From the NCBI GenBank assembly GCA_017303355.1, contig JAFLCU010000005.1:186001-250000 (forward strand): 64,000 bases of DNA. Direction: 5' to 3'. The notes under the pieces are model-generated. The model was not told the origin of the DNA and did no database searches. It saw nothing but the letters and a program-made list of their open reading frames with translations. This DNA is from Caulobacterales bacterium. GTDB lineage: Bacteria > Pseudomonadota > Alphaproteobacteria > Caulobacterales > Aquidulcibacteraceae. A program made the translations under genes and the position numbers. Shown here in pieces: positions 1 through 7,239 of this stretch; within the stretch, counting starts at the first letter, position 1; each line of letters begins with the position of its first letter.

Positions 1-1
1 C

Positions 2-370
2 GCCATTGAGGAGATCGCCGCACTCTTGCGCGGCGAGAAGAAAGGCTTGCGCACGCTACAGCTCGATATGAGCCGCGTGCCGGCGTTCAATGCGCGCGTC
101 TATGAAACCGCCCGCGCCATCGCGCCCGGCAAGACGCGCACTTATGGCGAAATCGCCCGTGCGATCGGTGACCCAAGCGCCGCACGCGCCGTCGGCCAAG
201 CGCTTGGGCGCAATCCATTCGCGATCGTGGTGCCGTGCCATCGCGTCGTTGGCGCCAACGATCGCCTCGTTGGCTTTTCCGCAAGCGGCGGTATCGCGAC
301 GAAGCTGAAACTCTTGGAGATCGAAGGCTGGCGCGCGGAAGAACAATTGCTGTTTGAGGAATTGGCTTAG
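2..370 (+). CDS. Methylated-DNA--protein-cysteine methyltransferase (C-terminal part; 5' end outside window)
   Basis: Repairs O6-alkylguanine by transferring the alkyl group to its own cysteine. The reading frame is open to the first bases of the window, and the residues before the TTG at 26 (AIEEIAAL) fit the family, so the gene begins upstream; 122 residues are visible. The active-site PCHRV motif has its cysteine codon at 236-238. The preceding helix-turn-helix part (TYGEIARAIG, ARAVGQALGRNP) and the downstream Gly-rich strand are typical of the Ogt/Ada C-terminal domain. Whether a full Ada regulatory domain lies upstream cannot be seen. The stop at 370 is followed by a convergent operon ending at 421. 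Confidence 0.9.
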   Translation, partial: AIEEIAALLRGEKKGLRTLQLDMSRVPAFNARVYETARAIAPGKTRTYGEIARAIGDPSAARAVGQALGRNPFAIVVPCHRVVGANDRLVGFSASGGIATKLKLLEIEGWRAEEQLLFEELA

Positions 371-420
371 CGTTCGCAGCCGCGCCGACGCGTCAACACC
401 GAACAGCCAACATCCTCTTC

Positions 421-1341
421 CTAACCGGCCGCGCGCTCCGCATCGTAATTCGCGTACGAATGCTTCAACGTGGCGTGATTGAGCAGCATTTCCGCGACTT
501 GGCGTTTTCCGGTTGCATCAAAGATACGCGTGCGCACCCAGAAGGATTCCGTACGCTTGCCCTCCGACAGCGCCACGATCTCGCGGCGCAGGATGTAATC
601 CTCGCCAACGAAGAGCGGCCCTTCGATCATGCGGATTTCCTGATCGGCGAAGAGCCCGATCGCGGGCCCCTTGGTTGGAAACGCCGCTTGCGCGCTTGAG
701 TATTCCGCCAGCACGCTCACCATTTCAAGCGGAATGATCGGCCGGCCCCAGGGCGAGGCGGCTGCGTCAAAATACCAAGGCGAGTTCTCGGTGATGGCGG
801 CGAGCTTCTGCTTCAAACTGAATGGATAGAGCGCGCCCATGTTTTGATCGGCGTCCATGCGCACGCGCTCGTCCGCGGCGCCCGTCATGCCGACCTTGAG
901 CTTAGAGAGAATGACAAGCTTCTCTGGCGGCTTCAGCGCCGCCATACGCTCATCCAGCAGCGTGCGCTCCGCACCGATGTTTGCGCTCGCTTCAAGCACC
1001 GGCGTTCCGTCAGCCTTCTCCGCCCACGCTTTCGTGGACGTAGCGCCCTCGCCGGGAATGGCGACGAAGGCGCGCACGGCTTCGCCTTCGACCACCATGT
1101 TCTGATAGTGCGCCGACAAGCATCCCCGCTCGAACCATTCCTTGCCCCACACTTTCCCGAGCAACGGTGCGAACTGGCTGAAGTGCGTCGGCCCTTCGAT
1201 CGGCCCGGCTTTGAAGCCGAGCTTCTCGGCCATTGCATCATCATGCAATGACGTGTGCCCGCCATATTCCTGTTCCGCCAACATTTGCCGCGGCTTTCGC
1301 AACGGCCCGGCCAGCGCGAGCGGCGCGTCGAAGCCTGACAC
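421..1341 (-). CDS. Hotdog-fold (MaoC-like) protein of an acyl-CoA dehydrogenase operon
   Basis: A 306-residue protein with no signal peptide. The N-terminal half (HDDAMAEKLGF, GPIEGPTHFSQF, then LSAHYQNMVVEGE) resembles the N-terminal MaoC/hotdog dehydratase fold seen in proteins beside acyl-CoA dehydrogenases. It is the last gene of a three-gene operon and starts 2 bases after the upstream dehydrogenase stop. By context it may hydrate or bind an enoyl-CoA made by the two dehydrogenases. I cannot identify a complete hydratase-2 catalytic motif, so the enzymatic role is inferred. A thioesterase-like or non-catalytic hotdog role is possible. Confidence 0.6.
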   Translation of the reverse strand: MSGFDAPLALAGPLRKPRQMLAEQEYGGHTSLHDDAMAEKLGFKAGPIEGPTHFSQFAPLLGKVWGKEWFERGCLSAHYQNMVVEGEAVRAFVAIPGEGATSTKAWAEKADGTPVLEASANIGAERTLLDERMAALKPPEKLVILSKLKVGMTGAADERVRMDADQNMGALYPFSLKQKLAAITENSPWYFDAAASPWGRPIIPLEMVSVLAEYSSAQAAFPTKGPAIGLFADQEIRMIEGPLFVGEDYILRREIVALSEGKRTESFWVRTRIFDATGKRQVAEMLLNHATLKHSYANYDAERAAG

Positions 1342-1343
1342 GT

Positions 1344-2579
1344 TCAGCGCCCGCTCGGCAAATCCTTGAACGCCACGCCTTTATCGACGCGCACGTCTTG
1401 CGGCAGACCAAGCACGCGCTCGGCAATAATGTTTTTAAGAATCTCATCGGTGCCGCCAGCGATGCGCAGGCCAGGCGCCCACATGTAACCTTGATGGAAC
1501 GCGGCCTCCATCGGCGCCAGATCACCGTCATTGATGATGCCGTAATGATCCATCGACTCGATGGCGGTATTGCAGATGTCCATCAGATGATTGGCGTTGA
1601 TCACCTTGCCGATCGAGCTTTCCGGCCCCGGCGTTTGCCCGCGCGAAAGCGCGGTCATGGTGCGGAATTTCGAGAGCTTGTAGCCCTCGGCTTTCACGAT
1701 CCAATCGGCGAGCTTTTGACGGAACGCTTCATCCTGCGCCAGCGTGCCTTGGCCGGTCGGCCCCGGCATGTTGCGCGCGAGTTCAAGAATTTCCGCGTAA
1801 TCCGGACCGGTCGAGCCGCCGACCGCCAGACGCTCGTTCATCAGCGTGACGAGCGCGACGTTCCAGCCCATGCCCGGCTCACCGAGACGGTTTTTGTCAG
1901 GGATGCGCACATCTGTGAAATAGACTTCGTTGAACTCGCGTCCGCCGGAGGCTTGGTGGATTGGGCGCACCTCAACACCGGGCGCCTTCATGTCGATGAT
2001 GAACATGGTGAGGCCCTTGTGCTTTTCTACGTCCGGGTTGGTGCGCACGAGCACGATGCCGAAATCGCAGAAATGCGCGCCCGTGGTCCACACCTTCTGG
2101 CCGTTGATGACCCAATCGTCGCCATCGCGCACGGCTTTGGTCTTCGACGCGGCGACGTCGGAGCCTGCGCCCGGCTCGGAGAACAATTGGCACCATATCT
2201 CATCGCCGCGCAGCGCCTTGGCGACGTAGCGATCCTTGGTGGCATCATCGGAGAACGCGATCACGGTCGGCACGCACATGCCGAGGCCAATCGCGAACGG
2301 TTGCGACGGCGCGTCGAACTTCGCTTCTTCCTGATTGAAGATCACCGCGTAGATCGGCGGCAGGCCGCGCCCGCCTTGCTCCTTGGCCCAAGTGATGCCG
2401 GCAAAGCCCGCTTCGGCCTTTTTGCTTTGATAGGCTTTCGCGGCCTTGATGAATTCAGGACCGGAGAGCTTGCGCGACAAGCGTTCGCTATCGGCGCCCT
2501 TTGGCGCACAGGTTTTTTCCAAAAACGCGCGGGCGTCGGCGCGGAACTTGGCTTCTTCGGATGTATCGTTGAAATCCAT
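1344..2579 (-). CDS. Acyl-CoA dehydrogenase family protein (411 aa)
   Basis: Flavoprotein that introduces an alpha-beta double bond into an acyl-CoA and passes electrons to ETF. The family signature FSEPGAGSD lies at residues 133-141, followed by the central beta-domain (GQKVWTTGAHFCDF). The C-terminal helical domain ends with GGTDEILKNIIAERVLG, the usual dimer and FAD contact region. Length is normal for the family. It starts 12 bases after the stop of a second, more degenerate dehydrogenase, so the two are probably co-translated and may form a hetero-oligomer, as in the paired dehydrogenases of steroid and branched-chain catabolism. The substrate is unknown. Confidence 0.9.
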   Translation of the reverse strand: MDFNDTSEEAKFRADARAFLEKTCAPKGADSERLSRKLSGPEFIKAAKAYQSKKAEAGFAGITWAKEQGGRGLPPIYAVIFNQEEAKFDAPSQPFAIGLGMCVPTVIAFSDDATKDRYVAKALRGDEIWCQLFSEPGAGSDVAASKTKAVRDGDDWVINGQKVWTTGAHFCDFGIVLVRTNPDVEKHKGLTMFIIDMKAPGVEVRPIHQASGGREFNEVYFTDVRIPDKNRLGEPGMGWNVALVTLMNERLAVGGSTGPDYAEILELARNMPGPTGQGTLAQDEAFRQKLADWIVKAEGYKLSKFRTMTALSRGQTPGPESSIGKVINANHLMDICNTAIESMDHYGIINDGDLAPMEAAFHQGYMWAPGLRIAGGTDEILKNIIAERVLGLPQDVRVDKGVAFKDLPSGR

Positions 2580-2591
2580 TGTTCTGATCCT

Positions 2592-3707
2592 TTAGGCCGC
2601 GTTGCGCTGTTCGAGACGCTTCACGAGTTTTTCTTTCCATGCCGCCGGGCTGCCGGCTTGCAGCGCAAGCAGCTTGGCGCGGCGATAGAAGAGATGGCAG
2701 TCGACCTCCCAGGTGAAGCCCATGCCGCCGTGCGTTTGGATGTTCTCCTTGGCGCAAAGATAGTATGCATCGCTCGCGGCGGCGCGCGACGCGGCGGCGG
2801 CGAACGGCAATTCCGCAGCCTCCGTCGAAAGCGCCCAAGCGCCGTAATAGGCGTTCGAGCGCGCCACCTCGATCGCGACATACATATCCGCGAGCTTGTG
2901 CTTGATCGCTTGGAACGAACCGATCTGGCGCGAGAACGCGTAGCGGTTCTTGGCGTAGTCGATCGACATTTCGAGGCAAGCCTGGCTGCCGCCCACCTGT
3001 TCGAACGCGATCAACACGGCCGCCCGATCAAGTACGGCTTCGGAAAGTTCCCAGCCTTGGCCGACGGCGCCCAAGCGTTCGGCCTTGGCGTTCTTGAACT
3101 CGAGTTTGGCGTGACCGCGCGTTGGGTCCATCGTCTTCAGCGTCGTGCGCGTCACGCCTGGCTGATTAAGGTCGATGAGCACCAGCGAGACGCCGGAACC
3201 TTCTTTCGCCACCACCACGGCCCAATTTGCGACATCGCCATCGGTGACCGGGATCTTCACGCCGTTCAGCGTCGAGCCGTCAAACTTGGCCTGAATGCTG
3301 GCCGCCGTCGGCGCGCCTGGGCCCTCGGAGAGTGCGAAGCAGCCGATCGTTTCGCCGCTCGCCACTTTCGGAAGTTGCGCGGCTTTCTGCGCCTCGCTGC
3401 CGGCCAGCATTAGGGCTTCGGCGAAGAAATACACCGTCGAGGAAAATGGAATGGGCGCCACGGCGCGGCCGATCTCCTCGGCCAGCACGCACAATTCCAA
3501 TCGGCCGAGCCCCAAGCCGCCGTGTTCTTCGGGGATCGCGGCGCCGAGCCAGCCCATCTCCGCCACCGAGCGCCAGAGCGTCTCATCATACGACACGGCA
3601 TCATCGTTCAGGACGCGGCGCGTGACCTTGGCCCCGGCCTTATCGGTGAGGAACTTACGCGCCTCGTCCTTCAAGCTTTTTTGGTCGTCGGAAAAATCGA
3701 AATTCAA
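2592..3707 (-). CDS. Acyl-CoA dehydrogenase family protein, probable partner subunit (371 aa)
   Basis: First gene of the three-gene operon. I chose a TTG start at 3707 because GGGAGG lies six bases before it and the product then begins NFDFSDDQKSLKDEAR, the normal family N-terminus; an upstream in-frame start at 3743 would add 12 unrelated residues. The first FAD signature is degenerate (SEGPGAPT, about residues 127-134, instead of SEPGAGSD), while the C-terminal GGMGFTWE segment carries the Glu often used as base in this subfamily. One dehydrogenase with a weakened motif beside one with an intact motif is typical of alpha2beta2 enzymes. The heteromer itself is inferred. Confidence 0.88.
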   Translation of the reverse strand: MNFDFSDDQKSLKDEARKFLTDKAGAKVTRRVLNDDAVSYDETLWRSVAEMGWLGAAIPEEHGGLGLGRLELCVLAEEIGRAVAPIPFSSTVYFFAEALMLAGSEAQKAAQLPKVASGETIGCFALSEGPGAPTAASIQAKFDGSTLNGVKIPVTDGDVANWAVVVAKEGSGVSLVLIDLNQPGVTRTTLKTMDPTRGHAKLEFKNAKAERLGAVGQGWELSEAVLDRAAVLIAFEQVGGSQACLEMSIDYAKNRYAFSRQIGSFQAIKHKLADMYVAIEVARSNAYYGAWALSTEAAELPFAAAASRAAASDAYYLCAKENIQTHGGMGFTWEVDCHLFYRRAKLLALQAGSPAAWKEKLVKRLEQRNAA

Positions 3708-3749
3708 GGCAGCCTCCCGACGCCCCTGCGCGGGGCCGATCATTCTTGG

Positions 3750-3765
3750 TTGACCTCACCTTAAC
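3750..3765 (+). promoter_or_regulatory. CtrA-like motif, one mismatch
   Basis: TTGA-N7-TTAAC lies between the divergent acyl-CoA dehydrogenase operon and the gene at 3870. The alphaproteobacterial cell-cycle regulator CtrA recognises TTAA-N7-TTAAC, so this site has one mismatch in the first half. The TTGACC at 3750 could instead be part of a -35 element. Assigned by eye only. Confidence 0.25.
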
Positions 3766-3869
3766 GCGCCCGTCAGGGGCGAAGAAAGAGTGTCTTGGCG
3801 TCAATCCCTGTTCACGAAGGCTAAAGTGCGTTCGGGTTACGCTCCGTCAAAATCAGGGGTGAGTATCCT

Positions 3870-4436
3870 ATGGCGAAGGCGGTCTTTCATAAGGGCCAGC
3901 GCGTATATGTGCGTCCGGTCGGCACCTGGGCGGCGATCGAGCGCGTCAATCCGCAATGGGTCAAGGGCGTCGAGGAGCCGCTGCGTGTCTCCTATGACGT
4001 CGGCCTCGGCCGCGAATTCCAGGCGCACGAACTTGCCGCCGAAGAGCGCGAACAGGCCAAACCGGACCTGATCGAGACGGAAAGCTGGCGCGTGCTGCGC
4101 GCGGTGAACCGACTTTCTGCGGACGCGCGCGACCCGCGCCATCCCCATCCGGGCACCTACCCGGTCGTCGTTACCGATGAGCAAGATTGGGGCGGCTGGC
4201 GGGTGCCAGTCGCGGAATATGACCGCGACCCGCAGCGCATCGAGCAGCAAGCGCGCGTGCTCGCGAACGCGTTGCGATTGATGCGGGTTTCGCGTGAGCT
4301 GATCGAGTTCGCGCAAGACTACCCGCATGAAACGGCCGGCGAACTGCAGGAATTAGCGCGCCAAGCCGAAATGGTGCTGGCCTCAATCTATCATGACGGT
4401 GCACCGCGCCCCGAAAGCGCTGTCGCGGCCGAATAG
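3870..4436 (+). CDS. Conserved hypothetical protein (188 aa)
   Basis: Soluble protein of 188 residues with no signal peptide or membrane segment and no domain I can name. It opens with a short beta-rich part (KGQRVYVRPVGTWAAIERVNP) reminiscent of small SH3-like barrels and ends with a helical region (IEQQARVLANALRLMRVSRELIEF). AGGGGTGAG, six bases before the ATG, supports the start. It is transcribed divergently from the dehydrogenase operon and precedes pepN. Codon use matches its neighbours. No function is proposed. Confidence 0.75.
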   Translation: MAKAVFHKGQRVYVRPVGTWAAIERVNPQWVKGVEEPLRVSYDVGLGREFQAHELAAEEREQAKPDLIETESWRVLRAVNRLSADARDPRHPHPGTYPVVVTDEQDWGGWRVPVAEYDRDPQRIEQQARVLANALRLMRVSRELIEFAQDYPHETAGELQELARQAEMVLASIYHDGAPRPESAVAAE

Positions 4437-4470
4437 CGCGCATTGATTTTCGCGGCAGCGCGGCTCATGT

Positions 4471-4493
4471 CAGAGCCTCCATCGGAGGCTTTG
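4471..4493 (+). promoter_or_regulatory. Hairpin enclosing the pepN ribosome binding site
   Basis: CAGAGCCTCC (4471-4480) pairs with GGAGGCTTTG (4484-4493) across an ATC loop: ten consecutive pairs, one of them G-U. The 3' arm contains the only good Shine-Dalgarno sequence, GGAGG (4484-4488), six bases before the pepN ATG at 4495. When folded, the stem hides the ribosome site and ends one base before the start codon. It could act as a temperature- or helicase-dependent translation switch. It is not a standard terminator because only three T residues follow the GC stem. Confidence 0.55.
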
Positions 4494-4494
4494 C

Positions 4495-7098
4495 ATGCGC
4501 GACGCAGAAACCGCGACCATTCGTCTGTCAGACTATACGCCGCCGGCGTATTTGATCGACGAGATCGCGCTCGTGTTCTCGCTCGAACCGGACGCGACAA
4601 TTGTCGCGGCGCGCAGCCATGTTCGTCGCAGCGGCGCGACCGGCGGGCCGCTGGAGCTGAGCGGCGAGCGCCTCGAATTGCAGAGCATCGCCATTGATGG
4701 CGTAGCGCTTACAAGCGAGCAATTCGTCGAAGAGCCCAGCCGGCTTGTGATCCACGATCCGCCGCCGGAATTCCGTCTCGATATCGTCACCCGCATCAAC
4801 CCCGCTGGCAATACGCACCTCGAAGGGCTCTACATGTCCGGCGGGCGCTTCTGCACGCAGTGCGAAGCGGAGGGCTTTCGCGCGATCACCTATGCGCTCG
4901 ATCGCCCGGACGTGCTTGCGCGTTACGCCGTGCGCATCGAAGCGGACAAAGCCGCCTATCCCACGCTGCTTTCAAACGGCAACCTGACCGAACACGGCGA
5001 TCTCGAAGCCGGGCGCCATTTCGCCGTGTGGGTCGATCCGCACCCCAAGCCCGCCTATCTGTTTGCGCTCTGCGCCGGCAAATATGAATCCATCCACGAT
5101 GCGTTCACGACGATGAGCGGCCGCCCTGTAGCGTTGGGCATCTACGTTGACCCCGGCGACGGCGAACGCGCGCGCTACGCCATGGACGCGCTAAAGCGTT
5201 CAATGAAATGGGACGAAGAGGCCTTCAAGCGCGAATATGATCTCGATGTCTTCAATATCGTGGCCGTGCGCGATTTCAATTTCGGCGCGATGGAGAACAA
5301 AGGTCTCAACATCTTCAATTCGTCGCTCATCCTCGCCGACGCCGAGACGGCGACGGACGGCGATTTCGAGGCGATCGAAGCCGTCGTCGGCCACGAATAT
5401 TTCCACAATTGGACCGGCAACCGCATCACCTGCCGCGACTGGTTTCAGTTGTGCCTGAAAGAAGGCCTGACGGTTTATCGCGAACAGGAATTCAGCGCCG
5501 ATCAGCGCTCGCGCCCAGTGCAGCGCATCAAGGACGTGAAGCGCCTACGCGGCCGGCAATTCAGCGAGGACGCAGGTCCGCTCGCGCATCCCGTGCGGCC
5601 ATCAAGTTATCAGAAGATCGACAATTTCTACACCGCGACCGTCTATGAAAAAGGCGGTGAAGTCATTCGCATGCTGAAGCGCATCGTTGGCGCCGAGGCC
5701 TTCGATCGCGGCATGCAGCTCTATTTCGAGCGCCGTGACGGAACCGCCTCCACGGTGGAGGATTTCATCGGCTGCTTCGAAGAGGCGTCGGGGCGCGATC
5801 TCTCGGGCTTCATGGGTTGGTACGAACAGGCCGGCACGCCTGCACTGAAGATGCGCGGCGCCTACGACGCCAGCGCACGCACTTATGAATTGCGCGTCTC
5901 GCAACGCACTGCGCAGACGCCCGGGCAATCCAGCAAGAAGGCGCTCCCGATCCCGCTGCAGATCGGCTTCATCGCGGCCGACGGGGCGATCATCGCTTCG
6001 AAGGCTGCCGGCGATACGATCTCACGCACAGAGCATCATGTCGTGCTGGACGGCGACGACGTCACGCTGCGCTTCTCGGACGTGCTCGAGCCGCCCATTC
6101 CAGCCGTGCTGCGCGGCTTCTCCGCGCCAGTGACGATCGACGCTGAACTCAGCATTGAGCAGCGCCTGGCGCAGATGGCGCACGATCCCGATCCGTTTAC
6201 GCGTTGGGAGGCGGGCCAATCCATCGCGCGCCAGATCATGCTTGGCGAAGCGCCCAACGCCACGCCGGCGCTTGCCGCAGCACTTGGCCGCGAATTGGAT
6301 CGCGCGCAGCAAGATCCGGCGTTCGCGGCGCTGGCTTTGCGCCTGCCTGATCTGAACGAACTGATCCTCACCGCGCCGAAACCCGATCCCGAAGCGCTGT
6401 TCGCCGCGCGCGAAGCCCTGCGCCTCGCCGTGGCCGCCGCGTTGCGTGACAAACTGGAGCCGATCGCCCGCGCGCCGAGCGAAATACCCTTCTCCTCCGG
6501 CGCCGACGCCGCGGGTCGGCGCGCGCTGAAAGCCGCGGCGCTCGATCTGCTGGCCGCGCTCGGCGCCTCGCAAACGCAAACACTCGTGATGGCGTTCGAC
6601 AGCGCACGTTCCATGACGGAATCCGCGGCGGCGCTCGAAGCACTGGGCGCCTCGGGAAGCGATGCGTTTGATGATGCGCTCACGCGCTTCTACGAGCGCT
6701 GGAAGGCCAATCCGTTGGTGATCGACAAATGGTTCGCGATCCAGGCCTCATCACCGCGCACGGATGCGTTGGCGCGCGCCGAGCGTCTGCGCGCGCATCC
6801 GGATTTCAATCTGAAAAATCCAAACCGCGTACGCGCGCTGGCGGCGGCGTTCGCGATGCGCAACCCGCGCGCTTTCCACAGCGCCGACGGCGGTGGATAT
6901 CTTTTCCTCGCCGCGCTGACGGAACAAATTGATTCGCTCAACCCAGCGCTGGCGGCACGCCTGTTGACACCATTCGAATCTTGGAAGCGATTCGATTCAC
7001 AGCGCCAAGTGCACGCGCGCACAGCGCTGGAGCGCCTCGCGGCGTTAACAAACCTTTCCAAAAACACCCGCGAGATGGTCGAACGCACGCTTGCGTGA
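4495..7098 (+). CDS. pepN: Aminopeptidase N
   Basis: Zinc metallopeptidase (M1 family) that removes N-terminal residues from peptides in the cytoplasm. The zinc site is HEYFH at residues 300-304 with the third ligand Glu323, spaced exactly 18 residues. The exopeptidase motif GAMEN is at 264-268. The long helical C-terminal half (about 440-867) is typical of the gammaproteobacterial-type PepN; total length 867 matches. The ATG at 4495 is preceded by GGAGG held in a strong hairpin (4471-4493). Upstream is an unrelated hypothetical gene ending at 4436. Confidence 0.97.
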   Translation: MRDAETATIRLSDYTPPAYLIDEIALVFSLEPDATIVAARSHVRRSGATGGPLELSGERLELQSIAIDGVALTSEQFVEEPSRLVIHDPPPEFRLDIVTRINPAGNTHLEGLYMSGGRFCTQCEAEGFRAITYALDRPDVLARYAVRIEADKAAYPTLLSNGNLTEHGDLEAGRHFAVWVDPHPKPAYLFALCAGKYESIHDAFTTMSGRPVALGIYVDPGDGERARYAMDALKRSMKWDEEAFKREYDLDVFNIVAVRDFNFGAMENKGLNIFNSSLILADAETATDGDFEAIEAVVGHEYFHNWTGNRITCRDWFQLCLKEGLTVYREQEFSADQRSRPVQRIKDVKRLRGRQFSEDAGPLAHPVRPSSYQKIDNFYTATVYEKGGEVIRMLKRIVGAEAFDRGMQLYFERRDGTASTVEDFIGCFEEASGRDLSGFMGWYEQAGTPALKMRGAYDASARTYELRVSQRTAQTPGQSSKKALPIPLQIGFIAADGAIIASKAAGDTISRTEHHVVLDGDDVTLRFSDVLEPPIPAVLRGFSAPVTIDAELSIEQRLAQMAHDPDPFTRWEAGQSIARQIMLGEAPNATPALAAALGRELDRAQQDPAFAALALRLPDLNELILTAPKPDPEALFAAREALRLAVAAALRDKLEPIARAPSEIPFSSGADAAGRRALKAAALDLLAALGASQTQTLVMAFDSARSMTESAAALEALGASGSDAFDDALTRFYERWKANPLVIDKWFAIQASSPRTDALARAERLRAHPDFNLKNPNRVRALAAAFAMRNPRAFHSADGGGYLFLAALTEQIDSLNPALAARLLTPFESWKRFDSQRQVHARTALERLAALTNLSKNTREMVERTLA

Positions 7099-7239
7099 CC
7101 GAATGTGACGTTTTCGGGCGACACATTGGCGCCGGCTGGACTAGAACCACCCGCCGGCTCGACAGAACGTTTACGTCTTCGTTACGATTTCAACTCTTCA
7201 GAATTCCGAAGGCGATTCGGGGCGGCCGAGGAACTCTAC

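Noticed and set aside
1233..3413. Very long open frame on the plus strand opposite the acyl-CoA dehydrogenase operon
   Set aside because: It is antisense to two well-supported enzymes; in GC-rich DNA stop codons are rare on the shadow strand, and the translation is Arg/His-rich with no domain.
7131..7158. GCCGGC...GCCGGC pair between pepN and the PleC-like kinase as a terminator
   Set aside because: The six-base arms are self-complementary and far apart, with no T-run; such pairs are common by chance in this GC-rich DNA.
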